This document shows, in pieces, positions 16,940 to 24,555 of a DNA stretch of 35,402 bases. The DNA comes from VEQN01 sp036405975 (GTDB lineage Bacteria; Patescibacteriota; Minisyncoccia; Phycocordibacterales; CAIZLB01), in the NCBI GenBank assembly GCA_036405975.1, contig DASWWM010000002.1, forward strand, positions 1-35,402, given 5' to 3'. The notes under the pieces are model-generated. The model did no database searches, had not been told where the DNA came from, and saw only the letters and a program-made list of their open reading frames with translations. Position numbers and translations under genes: made by a program. The first letter of the stretch is position 1; each line of letters begins with the position of its first letter.

Positions 16940-17338
16940 TTAAAAATTGAGATATGTGATAGTGATTTGAAGGATGGTTGCAAAGGTTACCCAAAGGAGA
17001 TACGGGATATTTGCAATGGCAATCCATCGATAGTGCTTCCAGATGGCCTTCATTGACCACAGAAGAGTCACCAGGACGAGCAGAATGTCTACCAGGGCAA
17101 GTTCGTTGTTTCTGAGGCCGAACTGAATAGGACTGAATGCGGCATTGAAGATCAGGTTGAGCACGAACGGGAGCGCGACCGCCCGAGGAATGGCATTTTT
17201 ATACGCTTTATAGAAAACAATGAGAAACGTAATTGCGATAATTGCATAGAGCACTGACCATACAGGACCGAAAAGCCATGCAGGAGGAGCCCAGTCAGGC
17301 TTGATGAGTGTCTGATACCATTCCATCGATTGATTCAT
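16940..17338 (-). CDS. TspO/MBR family tryptophan-rich membrane protein, short form
   Basis: 132 aa. Family blocks are present: WYQTLIKPDWAPPAWLFGPVWSVLY, the NLIFNAAFSPIQFGL block (in place of N..Ws.iFFg), and a Trp-rich end. TspO proteins bind porphyrins and related ligands and have five helices in about 155 aa. Here the protein starts directly at the WY..L.KP loop, so the first helix is missing and about four helices remain. The ATG is supported by a TATACT box 6 nt upstream, which argues that the short form is genuine. No porphyrin-pathway gene is nearby. Confidence 0.88.
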   Translation of the reverse strand: MNQSMEWYQTLIKPDWAPPAWLFGPVWSVLYAIIAITFLIVFYKAYKNAIPRAVALPFVLNLIFNAAFSPIQFGLRNNELALVDILLVLVTLLWSMKAIWKHYRWIAIANIPYLLWVTFATILQITITYLNF

Positions 17339-17344
17339 GTGCTA

Positions 17345-17350
17345 AGTATA
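17345..17350 (-). promoter_or_regulatory. Leaderless-type -10 box (TATACT) of tspO
   Basis: TATACT on the minus strand ends 6 nt before the ATG. Confidence 0.6.
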
Positions 17351-17423
17351 AGGAAATGCCATAGGAAGGGCCAGCAGGATATGCACCGCGTCCCTGCAGC
17401 GTGCAATTCGCAGTAGGTGAAAT

Positions 17424-17470
17424 TAAAAAGCCCCGCTGCACACATATCTCACGATATGCGCAGCGGGGCT
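17424..17470 (-). terminator. Strong two-part terminator of the ORFan at 17487
   Basis: An outer 11-bp stem AGCCCCGCTGC (17429-17439) with GCAGCGGGGCT (17460-17470) encloses an inner CATATC-TCAC-GATATG hairpin. On the minus strand it is followed by TTTTTAATTT. Confidence 0.85.
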
Positions 17471-17486
17471 CAATGCGCAAGACAGA

Positions 17487-18077
17487 TCAGGCTGCCACTT
17501 CGACGGGATCTTCTTCGTCATCATATGCTTTGAACTCATGTTCGAGCTCGAGTGCATCAACGTCGATGCCTTTTGCAGTCGCCTGGTCACCGAATGCCAT
17601 TTCGGCGATTACGGATTCGTCGAAGTCGAGACTGAGGCTGAGCTGATACGCATCACCCGGCTGAAGGGTAACCCCTTTAAACACCTGGAGCGAAGCCAGG
17701 GCTTCGACTGGAAAAACCAGGACGATGACGTCTTGAAGGTACTGCCTGGACCGATACCTTTGAAGCACGTATTTCAAAAAGCCGAAGAATGCGATCTGCC
17801 TGACCCGGGCATTATCGTCGTCGAGACCACCGACATGGCCTGACTCAAACTTGCCGACACCTGCACTCTCGCTGATGGCTTCCGCAATAACGTCTACCTC
17901 TTCGCAATCTTTGCCATACAGGGCGTTGACAGTAGCCTGGGACGTGCCCGCAACGGCATAACTGATCAGGTTTGTCGTTGAAGCGAGTCTGTCCTCATGC
18001 CCTTCGCTGTTCCTGCCATCGCTGCGGTCTGAGTTTCCGATTCCGGCGACTAGAAAAAAGATTTTCTTATATGTCAT
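17487..18077 (-). CDS. Hypothetical acidic protein, ORFan with strong Shine-Dalgarno
   Basis: 196 aa, soluble, starting MTYKKIFFLVAGIGNSDRSDG and ending in a very acidic tail (YDDEEDPVEVAA). The start (FFLVAGIGNSD) could be a beta strand and glycine loop, but no P-loop or Rossmann motif is complete. No family recognised. The start is fixed by GGGAGG 8 nt upstream of the ATG. A promoter at 18151-18178 predicts a leader of about 65 nt, and the gene has its own terminator, so it is a free-standing single-gene unit. Confidence 0.78.
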   Translation of the reverse strand: MTYKKIFFLVAGIGNSDRSDGRNSEGHEDRLASTTNLISYAVAGTSQATVNALYGKDCEEVDVIAEAISESAGVGKFESGHVGGLDDDNARVRQIAFFGFLKYVLQRYRSRQYLQDVIVLVFPVEALASLQVFKGVTLQPGDAYQLSLSLDFDESVIAEMAFGDQATAKGIDVDALELEHEFKAYDDEEDPVEVAA

Positions 18078-18150
18078 TACCTTATCCTCCCAATACTCTA
18101 ACGTTGTTGGTTACTGAATGAGCCACATATAGAATATGCGTCCGGATGCT

Positions 18151-18178
18151 TTTATACCACCCTTCTTGAAAATGTGAA
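18151..18178 (-). promoter_or_regulatory. Promoter of the ORFan at 17487
   Basis: TTCACA (18173-18178), a 16-nt spacer and TATAAA (18151-18156) on the minus strand. Confidence 0.6.
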
Positions 18179-18184
18179 AGCTGA

Positions 18185-19447
18185 CTAGAAATCTTCGCTT
18201 GTTGCGCTTGTCGGCTCAGGCACCCGTGCAGATTCTCCGGAAGGTGTATTTCCGAGCGTCCAAACGGAGGCCAGGACGAGGATTACGCAGAAGACTTCGG
18301 CAAAATGCCGCTTATGTGCTCCGAGAGTCGCTCCAAGCTTTGAGGCGATACCGTGGGCAGATGTCGGGTGAACGCCTTCAGGTTTATGATTTCCTGCCGT
18401 ATGGCTGATTGAAATGACCAGCAATGCAATGACAAGCAGGGACATGCCGAGAAGGATGTTCTTTGCAGCCTGTCTTGGATTTACGAAAAGTGCCGAGAAG
18501 ATTTTGACGACAGCGTCGCTCTCCTCGCCTGATGACAAAGATGCATCGGATGCGACACCCAGAACGGCAGGCTCGGTTCCCGTTCCCACTCCTCCGAATG
18601 CATCGACCGAACCAACGGCGAGAGTTGTTGTAGATGATGAGTCAGAGCTGCTGGCCGCTTCTGTTGTAGTTGCGGCCGATACCGCCACTGAAGTTGTCGC
18701 AGCCGCCCGTCCGAACGGTATCGGCCGAGAAGAAGCGATGCTGTCCGCAGCACTTCCAACAAGAGCCAGTGCGACTACGGACCCGGTACTTGTCGCGGCA
18801 GGTTTTGTTGCGACAGCTATCGTATTTGTCCTGACAGGCATATCCGCTGATCCGCCTGCGGGCGCGGCGAAGAACTGAACGACGAAGATCGTCGGTCTTC
18901 CTTCATACATTCCCTCAGCGGTGCCGATTCCCGTCTCAGTGAACCGAGGATTCACAAGATTCTTCCTATGCGCCGGTGAATTGATCCAAGCCTTTGTGAC
19001 ATCGGACGAATCGACGAAGTTGATTGCCAGGTTTTCCCCCGCATATGAGTACCTGTAGCCGGCTTTCTGCATCCAGACCCACGGCTTCTCATTATCCGGA
19101 CCAAGGTGAGAGAAATACCCCTTTGCTGCCATATCCTTCGCCTTCATGGCTGCGGCCTGGGCAAGAAGCGGATTCTCTGAAAGCTGGATGACCTGATTCT
19201 GCTGGCGGTACTCATTTGTCTGGTAGCTGAGAACTCCGGGAAGGACGGTCGCAACCATATTCTTAAGATTTGGCAGAAAGGCAGTGACCTGCCGAAGGGC
19301 GCCAGAATACAGGAGAATCTGGGAAAGGACCGTAAGGCCGAGGAAAAAGGCCAATGCCTCTGTTCGAAGCAGATGAGGAGTTCCCTTATTGTGTCGAGTC
19401 CTGACGAAGAAGTGCTTCGCTCGGCCAAAAAATCCCTCTTTTTTCAT
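18185..19447 (-). CDS. CAP/SCP-domain membrane protein
   Basis: 420 aa. A basic N-terminus and one transmembrane helix (about 32-50) precede an extracytoplasmic CAP domain (about 78-195). CAP blocks are NEYRQQNQV, KAKDMAAKGYFSHLGPD, AGENLA, and DVTKAWINSPAHRKNLVNPRFTETGIG. H114, E138 and H160 match the conserved cavity residues. An Ala/Ser/Thr-rich linker follows, then two further helices (about 330-350 and 378-397). Bacterial CAP proteins are envelope proteins of mostly unknown role. It sits next to the beta-helix/peptidoglycan-binding gene. TAGTAT lies 9 nt before the ATG. Confidence 0.88.
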   Translation of the reverse strand: MKKEGFFGRAKHFFVRTRHNKGTPHLLRTEALAFFLGLTVLSQILLYSGALRQVTAFLPNLKNMVATVLPGVLSYQTNEYRQQNQVIQLSENPLLAQAAAMKAKDMAAKGYFSHLGPDNEKPWVWMQKAGYRYSYAGENLAINFVDSSDVTKAWINSPAHRKNLVNPRFTETGIGTAEGMYEGRPTIFVVQFFAAPAGGSADMPVRTNTIAVATKPAATSTGSVVALALVGSAADSIASSRPIPFGRAAATTSVAVSAATTTEAASSSDSSSTTTLAVGSVDAFGGVGTGTEPAVLGVASDASLSSGEESDAVVKIFSALFVNPRQAAKNILLGMSLLVIALLVISISHTAGNHKPEGVHPTSAHGIASKLGATLGAHKRHFAEVFCVILVLASVWTLGNTPSGESARVPEPTSATSEDF

Positions 19448-19456
19448 AAAGTCATG

Positions 19457-19462
19457 ATACTA
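19457..19462 (-). promoter_or_regulatory. Leaderless-type -10 box (TAGTAT) of the CAP gene
   Basis: TAGTAT on the minus strand ends 9 nt before the ATG at 19447. Confidence 0.5.
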
Positions 19463-19495
19463 CAGCTTTGTAAAGTGCACAAAACCCTGCCAACA

Positions 19496-19524
19496 AAAAT
19501 CCCCAGCATTGCGCTGGGGATTTT
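19496..19524 (-). terminator. Terminator between the beta-helix gene and the CAP gene
   Basis: ATCCCCAGC (19499-19507) pairs with GCTGGGGAT (19513-19521), flanked by AAA and TTT. It could work in both directions and lies just after the beta-helix gene stop. Confidence 0.8.
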
Positions 19525-19555
19525 CTTATCCGTGCCGACCGAAGTCAGTTGTGGA

Positions 19556-21529
19556 TTACTTGTTGAGCTCAGCTCGAGTGAGCGGACCAACGAAGCCAGA
19601 AACCGGCTTGATCTGATGTGAAGCCTGGTAGATCTTCACAGAGAGAAGCGTTATCGGACCGAAGTATCCCGTAGGAGTAACCTTGAAGATTCCTTCAGCG
19701 GCAAGTCGCTTCTGAAGCTCGAGAACGTCATTGTTCCTCATTCCGTATCGAAGGTTCTGAGCGAAGTTGTACGTCTCGATACCGAGTACCTGTCCTGTTC
19801 CTCCAGTTGAAGGAGCAGACGGAACCGATACGATCGGAGCTGAGAATCCTGATGAAGATCCCCCTCCTCGCGCGCTCGTAGGCTCGCCTGGAGTCGGAGC
19901 AACCGGAGCTACCGTAGGATCAGTGTAGAGCGTAGTGAGTCCCGCATCGATGTACCAAGGCTTAGTAGAGACAGTTCCAGTCGCAGTAGTTGTCGCGAAG
20001 TCTGGAGCGGCTGATCCCCACCAGTTCTCAGTAGCGTTAAGGGCGTTGTTCGTGTCGAGATTCTTGATCTTGAATCCGTTCATGCTGTTTCGCTTGAACG
20101 TGATCTGAGAAGCGTCAGCGATTGCGCCGTTTCCGCTTGCCCAGTCAGAGCTGAAGTCGTATTCGTCGCCTGTCGCGCTTGATACGCCCATGATGCTGTT
20201 GTTCGTGATAGTCACATTCTGTGGAACGACCGTGCTTCCTGCAGTTGGAGTGACTTCGATTCCTCGAGCCCATCCCGCAGATACGATTGAGTCGATCTTG
20301 TTTCCGTCGACAGTGATGCCGCTGACAACGCCCTGAACCATGATTCCGTATGCACCCTTTGTATTTGAGTTATTTACGGCAGTCACTACGTTGTTAGAAA
20401 TGTTTACATTAGTCACGACCTCAGGTCCGTCACCGTATACGTAGATTCCCTTAACAGAGACTCCGTTCCATGACGGGTTGGTTACCGTGAACCCCTTGAA
20501 TGAGACGTCCCCTGAGTAGATTGAAACTGAGCCAGTGATGACAGCTTCCGCAACTCGCGTTCCAGTTCCGGCAACGCCAGCGTTAGGACCTTCGATGGTC
20601 ACAGCCTTGTTCACAGTCACATTTTCAGTGTATGAGCCGGCTGCAACTGAAATAGTTCCAGTGGCAGTAACTCGGTTGAGTGCCTCAGTGATCGTCTTGT
20701 ACGGGCTAGACTGAAGGCCGTTTCCTCCAGGAGCAGCAGCTGCGTCCACGAATACCTTTGAAAGGCTCGCAGGCAAAGTTGCCTGGTTCTCGATTACCGC
20801 ACCGTTGTTCGCCGCTGAGATAGCATTGATGTCAGTGTAGTTGTTCGGAGTTCCAGGGATGAATGCGATGTCTACGACATTTCCGCTGAATGTATTTCCA
20901 GTGAATGTGACATTTGAATTCGCAACCACAACCCATCCTCGAGTACCGCTTACGCTGTTGCTTGAAACAGTTCCAGTAGCGTTGTCGTTGATGTACGCAG
21001 GCTGTCGAAGCGCAGTGAAGGTGTTTCCAGTCACTGTGAATCCGTCAACCGTGCTGATCTCAAGGCCTCGTACCACTTCGCCGTCGCCCATGGCGTACTG
21101 GCCAGTGAACTGGTTGTTTGAGATGACAGTTGATGAAGCCTGAATGCCAATGAGTCCGGATACAGAGGTCTTATCAAGCTTGGCGATCTGGAGATCGCTG
21201 ATTGTTACTCCGGCCTTCGTGATCGTGAAGATCTTGTCAGATCCCGATGCTTCGATTCGGCCAGAATTGATTCCCTTGATGCTTACCGCCTTGTTGATGA
21301 CCAAAGGAGTCGTCGTCGCCGTTCCATTGATAAAAATCGTGTCACCGTCTGCCGCAGCAGCGAATGCCCCAGCGATTGTCGGATATGGATTGTCCGAAGT
21401 TCCAAGATCCGCAGTCGAGCTGGCAACAACCGTACCGACATGCAGTTCTGCTGCGCTTGCAGTTCCTGGAAGAACTGAAGCTGCGGCAAGAAGTGCGAGC
21501 GCGAAGCCCGCAGTTGCGAAAGCCTTCAT
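19556..21529 (-). CDS. Secreted beta-helix protein with C-terminal peptidoglycan-binding domain
   Basis: 657 aa. A Sec signal peptide (MKAFATAGFALALLAAASVLPGTASA, probable AxA cleavage) precedes two DUF1565/pectate-lyase-like units, with starts at about residue 30 (LHVGTVVAS...NPYPTIAGAF) and about 255 (VFVDAAAAPGGNGLQSSPYKTITEAL). Between and after them run beta-helix rungs rich in N-x-F/V-T-G-N. A Pro/Gly/Ser linker leads to a PG_binding_1-like domain (about 585-657, NNDVLELQKRLAAEG...TGYFGPITLLSV...GFVGPLTRAELN). Likely a cell-surface adhesin or glycan-binding structure; catalytic residues of a true pectate lyase were not identified. Confidence 0.9.
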   Translation of the reverse strand: MKAFATAGFALALLAAASVLPGTASAAELHVGTVVASSTADLGTSDNPYPTIAGAFAAAADGDTIFINGTATTTPLVINKAVSIKGINSGRIEASGSDKIFTITKAGVTISDLQIAKLDKTSVSGLIGIQASSTVISNNQFTGQYAMGDGEVVRGLEISTVDGFTVTGNTFTALRQPAYINDNATGTVSSNSVSGTRGWVVVANSNVTFTGNTFSGNVVDIAFIPGTPNNYTDINAISAANNGAVIENQATLPASLSKVFVDAAAAPGGNGLQSSPYKTITEALNRVTATGTISVAAGSYTENVTVNKAVTIEGPNAGVAGTGTRVAEAVITGSVSIYSGDVSFKGFTVTNPSWNGVSVKGIYVYGDGPEVVTNVNISNNVVTAVNNSNTKGAYGIMVQGVVSGITVDGNKIDSIVSAGWARGIEVTPTAGSTVVPQNVTITNNSIMGVSSATGDEYDFSSDWASGNGAIADASQITFKRNSMNGFKIKNLDTNNALNATENWWGSAAPDFATTTATGTVSTKPWYIDAGLTTLYTDPTVAPVAPTPGEPTSARGGGSSSGFSAPIVSVPSAPSTGGTGQVLGIETYNFAQNLRYGMRNNDVLELQKRLAAEGIFKVTPTGYFGPITLLSVKIYQASHQIKPVSGFVGPLTRAELNK

Positions 21530-21576
21530 TTTTTATTTATTTTAAATTAAGTACAGCTTGTGGCCGTACCGACTAA

Positions 21577-21594
21577 TAAGGTAGGCCAACCTTA
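21577..21594. promoter_or_regulatory. 16-of-18 palindrome upstream of the beta-helix gene
   Basis: TAAGGT-A-GGCC-A-ACCTTA lies 48 nt upstream of the ATG. It resembles metal-regulator (DtxR/IdeR-like) boxes in its AGGT...ACCT halves, but its spacing is one base shorter than that class as I remember it. Confidence 0.35.
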
Positions 21595-21691
21595 CTCCCC
21601 GCACATACCCTTGTCAATAAATTACTTAAAGATTTAGTAAAGTATTTTCAAAGTTTATGACAGGAACACAAATCCACAAGACATGCAATAG

Positions 21692-21734
21692 AAAACACCC
21701 TTATAGCCCAGCAGAACGATGTCTCATAAGGGTG
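21692..21734 (-). terminator. Stem-loop after the small membrane protein gene
   Basis: CACCCTTAT (21696-21704) pairs with ATAAGGGTG (21726-21734). On the minus strand GTTTTCTATT follows. Confidence 0.55.
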
Positions 21735-21765
21735 AAGAGAGGACCAGCCAGCTGACATGGCGTAA

Positions 21766-22137
21766 CTAGCCAAAAATGAGATATGTGACGATGAAGCCTC
21801 CGAGGATGGCAATTCCAGAAAGGAGGTAGACTGCCATCAGGCCGATAGAAAGCAGGCTGATCCCCCTGCCCTTTTCTGCGCTTCCTGCAAGCTGCTTGAG
21901 AGAGATGAGCGAAGACACGGTGATCATTGCCGGAACAATGCCAGCGAAGAATATGAGAGTCCGCGAGCTGAAGTCGAATAGACCAGTAACGGCAAGAAGA
22001 AAGTATCCGACGAAGAGCGCAGCGAGGCCGAAGCTCAGAAGGGAGAGCTTATTGAAGTTATTGAAAAGCTGCAGGCTTTCTGCGCCCGCCTTCGCTCGCG
22101 TCCGTCCCCTTGTTTGCGTGATTGTGATTGTAGACAT
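21766..22137 (-). CDS. Small three-helix membrane protein, hypothetical
   Basis: 123 aa. A basic cytoplasmic start (MSTITITQTRGRTRAKAG) is followed by three hydrophobic segments (about 31-52, 60-80 and 94-121). No family recognised. It has a stem-loop at its end and a palindromic region upstream (22154-22174). It is placed beside the envelope genes, so an envelope role is possible but unproven. Confidence 0.7.
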   Translation of the reverse strand: MSTITITQTRGRTRAKAGAESLQLFNNFNKLSLLSFGLAALFVGYFLLAVTGLFDFSSRTLIFFAGIVPAMITVSSLISLKQLAGSAEKGRGISLLSIGLMAVYLLSGIAILGGFIVTYLIFG

Positions 22138-22153
22138 GATTTCGCGTGGTTAA

Positions 22154-22174
22154 GGCTTATATGATATGTAAGCC
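22154..22174. promoter_or_regulatory. Inverted repeat upstream of the small membrane protein gene
   Basis: GGCTTA (22154-22159) and TAAGCC (22169-22174) flank a 9-nt AT-rich core. The minus strand also offers a CATATAA -10 candidate here, so this may be an operator over the promoter. Confidence 0.35.
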
Positions 22175-22272
22175 GCTGAAGTTGGCGAAACCTTACCAAT
22201 TTGTGCCAGCATGTCAAATCTTTCGCGCTTCCAAGACGTGCGAGCCGAAAAAACAAGCGGGTATCACATCCG

Positions 22273-22301
22273 TAGACACTTTGTCATGCATGTTGTATGG
22301 T
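22273..22301 (+). promoter_or_regulatory. Putative promoter of the gene at 22424, with repeats in its leader
   Basis: TAGACA (22273-22278), a 17-nt spacer and TATGGT (22296-22301) predict a leader of about 115 nt. The leader holds an 11-bp direct repeat GGCCGAACACC (22353-22363 and 22376-22386). Confidence 0.4.
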
Positions 22302-22423
22302 GGTACCAGATTTGCGGCCCGGCAATTCTACAGAAAAGAAGTAGTCTTTGAGGGCCGAACACCCTTCCTGATTGCGGCCGAACACCGCCTTACCTGGTTA
22401 ACCTGAGGGCAGAGACAAGTACC

Positions 22424-23074
22424 ATGAAAACGAACGGAAAAATGGAGTGGCAAAACAGCCGCCTGGGAGCCATCGCGCTCACGAGAAAAGGATTGATTCC
22501 TCGCTATATCAGCGAGCTGTGGACGAAAAGCCATAACGGCATTTCCCCACTGAAATGGAAAATTATGCAGCGGTGCGCCACAATCACGTGGTTTCTCACC
22601 GGTGCAGCCTTGCTTCTTGCAAGCATGTGGGCAATGCAGGCTTATGGGCTGGCGCAGCTCGAATCTGTTCCAGGACAGGTTGCTTCTTATGTTCTGATGG
22701 CCGTCTTATTCATCATCACGATGATTGGAAATGACCACCTCAGGATCTTTCGCACCATGAGACTGAATTGGCTCATGTTTGAAAGCGGCTTTCGCGAGCT
22801 CGAGCGCATATTCTACTTCGAGGGATCCTTCCCAGAAACAGAAGAAGATTTTGTCGCCAAAGTGAATGAAACGCTGATTGAAAAAGCACGAATTCAGATC
22901 AAGGAAAAGGCCCGGACAGATTTCATGAGCTCATCACCCATGAGAGACTTGTACGATGCGGCAAAAGAGTTCGGCATCCTTGGGTTTCCCAACGAAGGAT
23001 ACAAGCATTACTTTGCTGAAGCACAAAGACGGCTAGACAAAGAAGAGCTGCCGCTCTTCCACAAGGAAAGCTAG
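22424..23074 (+). CDS. Two-helix membrane protein, hypothetical
   Basis: 216 aa. A cytoplasmic N-terminus of about 50 residues precedes two close transmembrane helices (about 51-72, CATITWFLTGAALLLASMW, and 86-104, VASYVLMAVLFIITMIGND). A charged cytoplasmic domain (about 105-216) follows, rich in Arg/Glu and probably helical. No family recognised. It is a single plus-strand gene among minus-strand neighbours with its own promoter and a perfect terminator. The Shine-Dalgarno is weak (GAGGG at 16 nt). Confidence 0.75.
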   Translation: MKTNGKMEWQNSRLGAIALTRKGLIPRYISELWTKSHNGISPLKWKIMQRCATITWFLTGAALLLASMWAMQAYGLAQLESVPGQVASYVLMAVLFIITMIGNDHLRIFRTMRLNWLMFESGFRELERIFYFEGSFPETEEDFVAKVNETLIEKARIQIKEKARTDFMSSSPMRDLYDAAKEFGILGFPNEGYKHYFAEAQRRLDKEELPLFHKES

Positions 23075-23113
23075 TAAGGAAAGGTAGGCTGACTACCTCT
23101 AATTGTCAGATGC

Positions 23114-23138
23114 CCACGGAATCGTTCCGTGGTTTTTT
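23114..23138 (+). terminator. Perfect terminator of the gene at 22424
   Basis: CCACGGAA-TCG-TTCCGTGG (23114-23132) followed by TTTTTT. Confidence 0.93.
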
Positions 23139-23148
23139 ATTTGCATGT

Positions 23149-23189
23149 AAAAAGCCCCGCACCAAACAGCTTGTGTTTATGTGCGGGGC
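23149..23189 (-). terminator. Strong terminator of the NTPase-CYTH gene
   Basis: GCCCCGCAC (23154-23162) pairs with GTGCGGGGC (23181-23189). On the minus strand TTTTTA follows. It is convergent with the terminator at 23114. Confidence 0.88.
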
Positions 23190-23210
23190 CATTGAGATTC
23201 CCGGAATCCA

Positions 23211-24410
23211 TCAGGCGACAAGAGTGGCCTTCAAGAGGTCGGCAAGCTCTGACGGCCGTCCGATTTCGGCGAGGCCGCGATTCAGGAACCGGTGATCGCC
23301 CGTAACATCAACAAGGTCGAATTGAGGCGGCTTTGGAACCGTCTTCATTTCTTCCACGGTCTTCACCTCGATTTCGAGGATTACCAGACCTTCGAGAATT
23401 CCTTGATAGAGATCGAGCTCGCATACGTATGAGCCGTACGGGAACTTGTATCTCGTCTTCACGATTTCCTGAGTGTCTTTGAATGTATGAGCGACCTTTA
23501 GCCCAAGGTATTCCTCCTTGCTGATCTGCGGCTCGGACTCGTGGCGTTTTCCAGGAACGTTCGTTGGCACCTTTTCGGTATAGTAGAACGAGTCCCCGTG
23601 AGCCGTGCTTTTCGCTCGAACCCGGCATTCGATGCCGGTCTTGCCAGGAATATCCAGGTATGTCTGCCGTATCTGGAAGCACTCTGCTCCTTGCGGAATC
23701 AGCGCCGGGCTGAAGTTGGTAACGATGAATTTCGGTTCGATTTCGTCTGTCGTTGGCATATTCAGTGTTCTCCTTAGCGCACGAAGCGCATTGTTTATCT
23801 TTCCTTCAAAATCAGTTGAATTGTCGACGATCTGATGATGCATATGCCCGAGCCATGCGGCCACGGTCGCATCATCAAGCCTTCGAGCCTGTTCGGGCGT
23901 TTCCGGCCGTTCAGGATCGTTTACATAGAATTCCTCCTTGCCATGTGCGGCAGTGACCAGATGGACGACGAGATCGTAGAAATCAAGAGCAGATGCCGGA
24001 TTAAGTCCGGCCTCCTGAAGAATCGCTTCGAATTGGACCTTGCCGACATATGCGGCACCGTCCATGTATCCTCGGTCACAGAGAAATACGACGCCCTTGT
24101 ACGCGGACAAGTCCATTTCCAAGAGCAATTGCAGATATCTGTACTTTTTTTCCAAAGTCGCAAGAAGCAGCTGCTTCTGGAATCCGGAATGGTTTTTCCA
24201 AGGCCCTTGGCGCGGATCGAATCCTGCCGCAATGAGTTCCCTGGCCAACTCCGGCACCAGGATGACTTTGTAACCATGGACTTCGAGAAGCCTGGTTGCC
24301 TCCAAGAGGAATTTTGACTTTCCTCCGCATGGTCCTCCCGTGAGGGCCACGAACTTGATCCGGTCGCGAACGGACCGGAATGCCTGAAGCATTTCGCTGA
24401 CTGTAGCCAT
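23211..24410 (-). CDS. AAA_28-type P-loop NTPase fused to a CYTH domain
   Basis: 399 aa. The N-terminal half has Walker A GGPCGGKS (25-32) in LTGGPCGGKSKFLLEATRLLE, a strand FLCDRGYMDGAAY (about 109-121), and the layout of AAA_28/NadR-like kinases. The C-terminal half begins with ExExK (E223, E225, K227), the hallmark of CYTH/triphosphate-tunnel enzymes. It continues with alternating charged strands (ECRVRAK, KTRYKFPYGSYVCELDLYQG, VILEIEVKTVEE). The same domain order is known from the eukaryotic TTD14-type protein (from memory). It could phosphorylate or sense a nucleotide or triphosphate; the substrate is unknown. It is divergent from the gene at 24556. Confidence 0.85.
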   Translation of the reverse strand: MATVSEMLQAFRSVRDRIKFVALTGGPCGGKSKFLLEATRLLEVHGYKVILVPELARELIAAGFDPRQGPWKNHSGFQKQLLLATLEKKYRYLQLLLEMDLSAYKGVVFLCDRGYMDGAAYVGKVQFEAILQEAGLNPASALDFYDLVVHLVTAAHGKEEFYVNDPERPETPEQARRLDDATVAAWLGHMHHQIVDNSTDFEGKINNALRALRRTLNMPTTDEIEPKFIVTNFSPALIPQGAECFQIRQTYLDIPGKTGIECRVRAKSTAHGDSFYYTEKVPTNVPGKRHESEPQISKEEYLGLKVAHTFKDTQEIVKTRYKFPYGSYVCELDLYQGILEGLVILEIEVKTVEEMKTVPKPPQFDLVDVTGDHRFLNRGLAEIGRPSELADLLKATLVA

Positions 24411-24434
24411 AATTTATAGATCTTTCCGAATCTG

Positions 24435-24477
24435 AGTATGATGACGAGAGGTGTATATGTCAAATGAAGTATTGACA
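24435..24477. promoter_or_regulatory. Back-to-back divergent promoters
   Basis: TGTCAA (24458-24463) and TTGACA (24472-24477) are perfect -35 hexamers pointing away from each other across 8 bp. Leftwards, a 17-nt spacer leads to CATACT (24435-24440) for the NTPase-CYTH gene. Rightwards the best -10 is CATATT (24497-24502, a long 19-nt spacer) for the gene at 24556. The arrangement suggests joint control. Confidence 0.55.
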
Positions 24478-24555
24478 TATTGAATAAATATGTGACCATA
24501 TTACCGGATCAAAATCAGAATCCCGACACAGAACACCCAGAACGCAAAACTGAAT

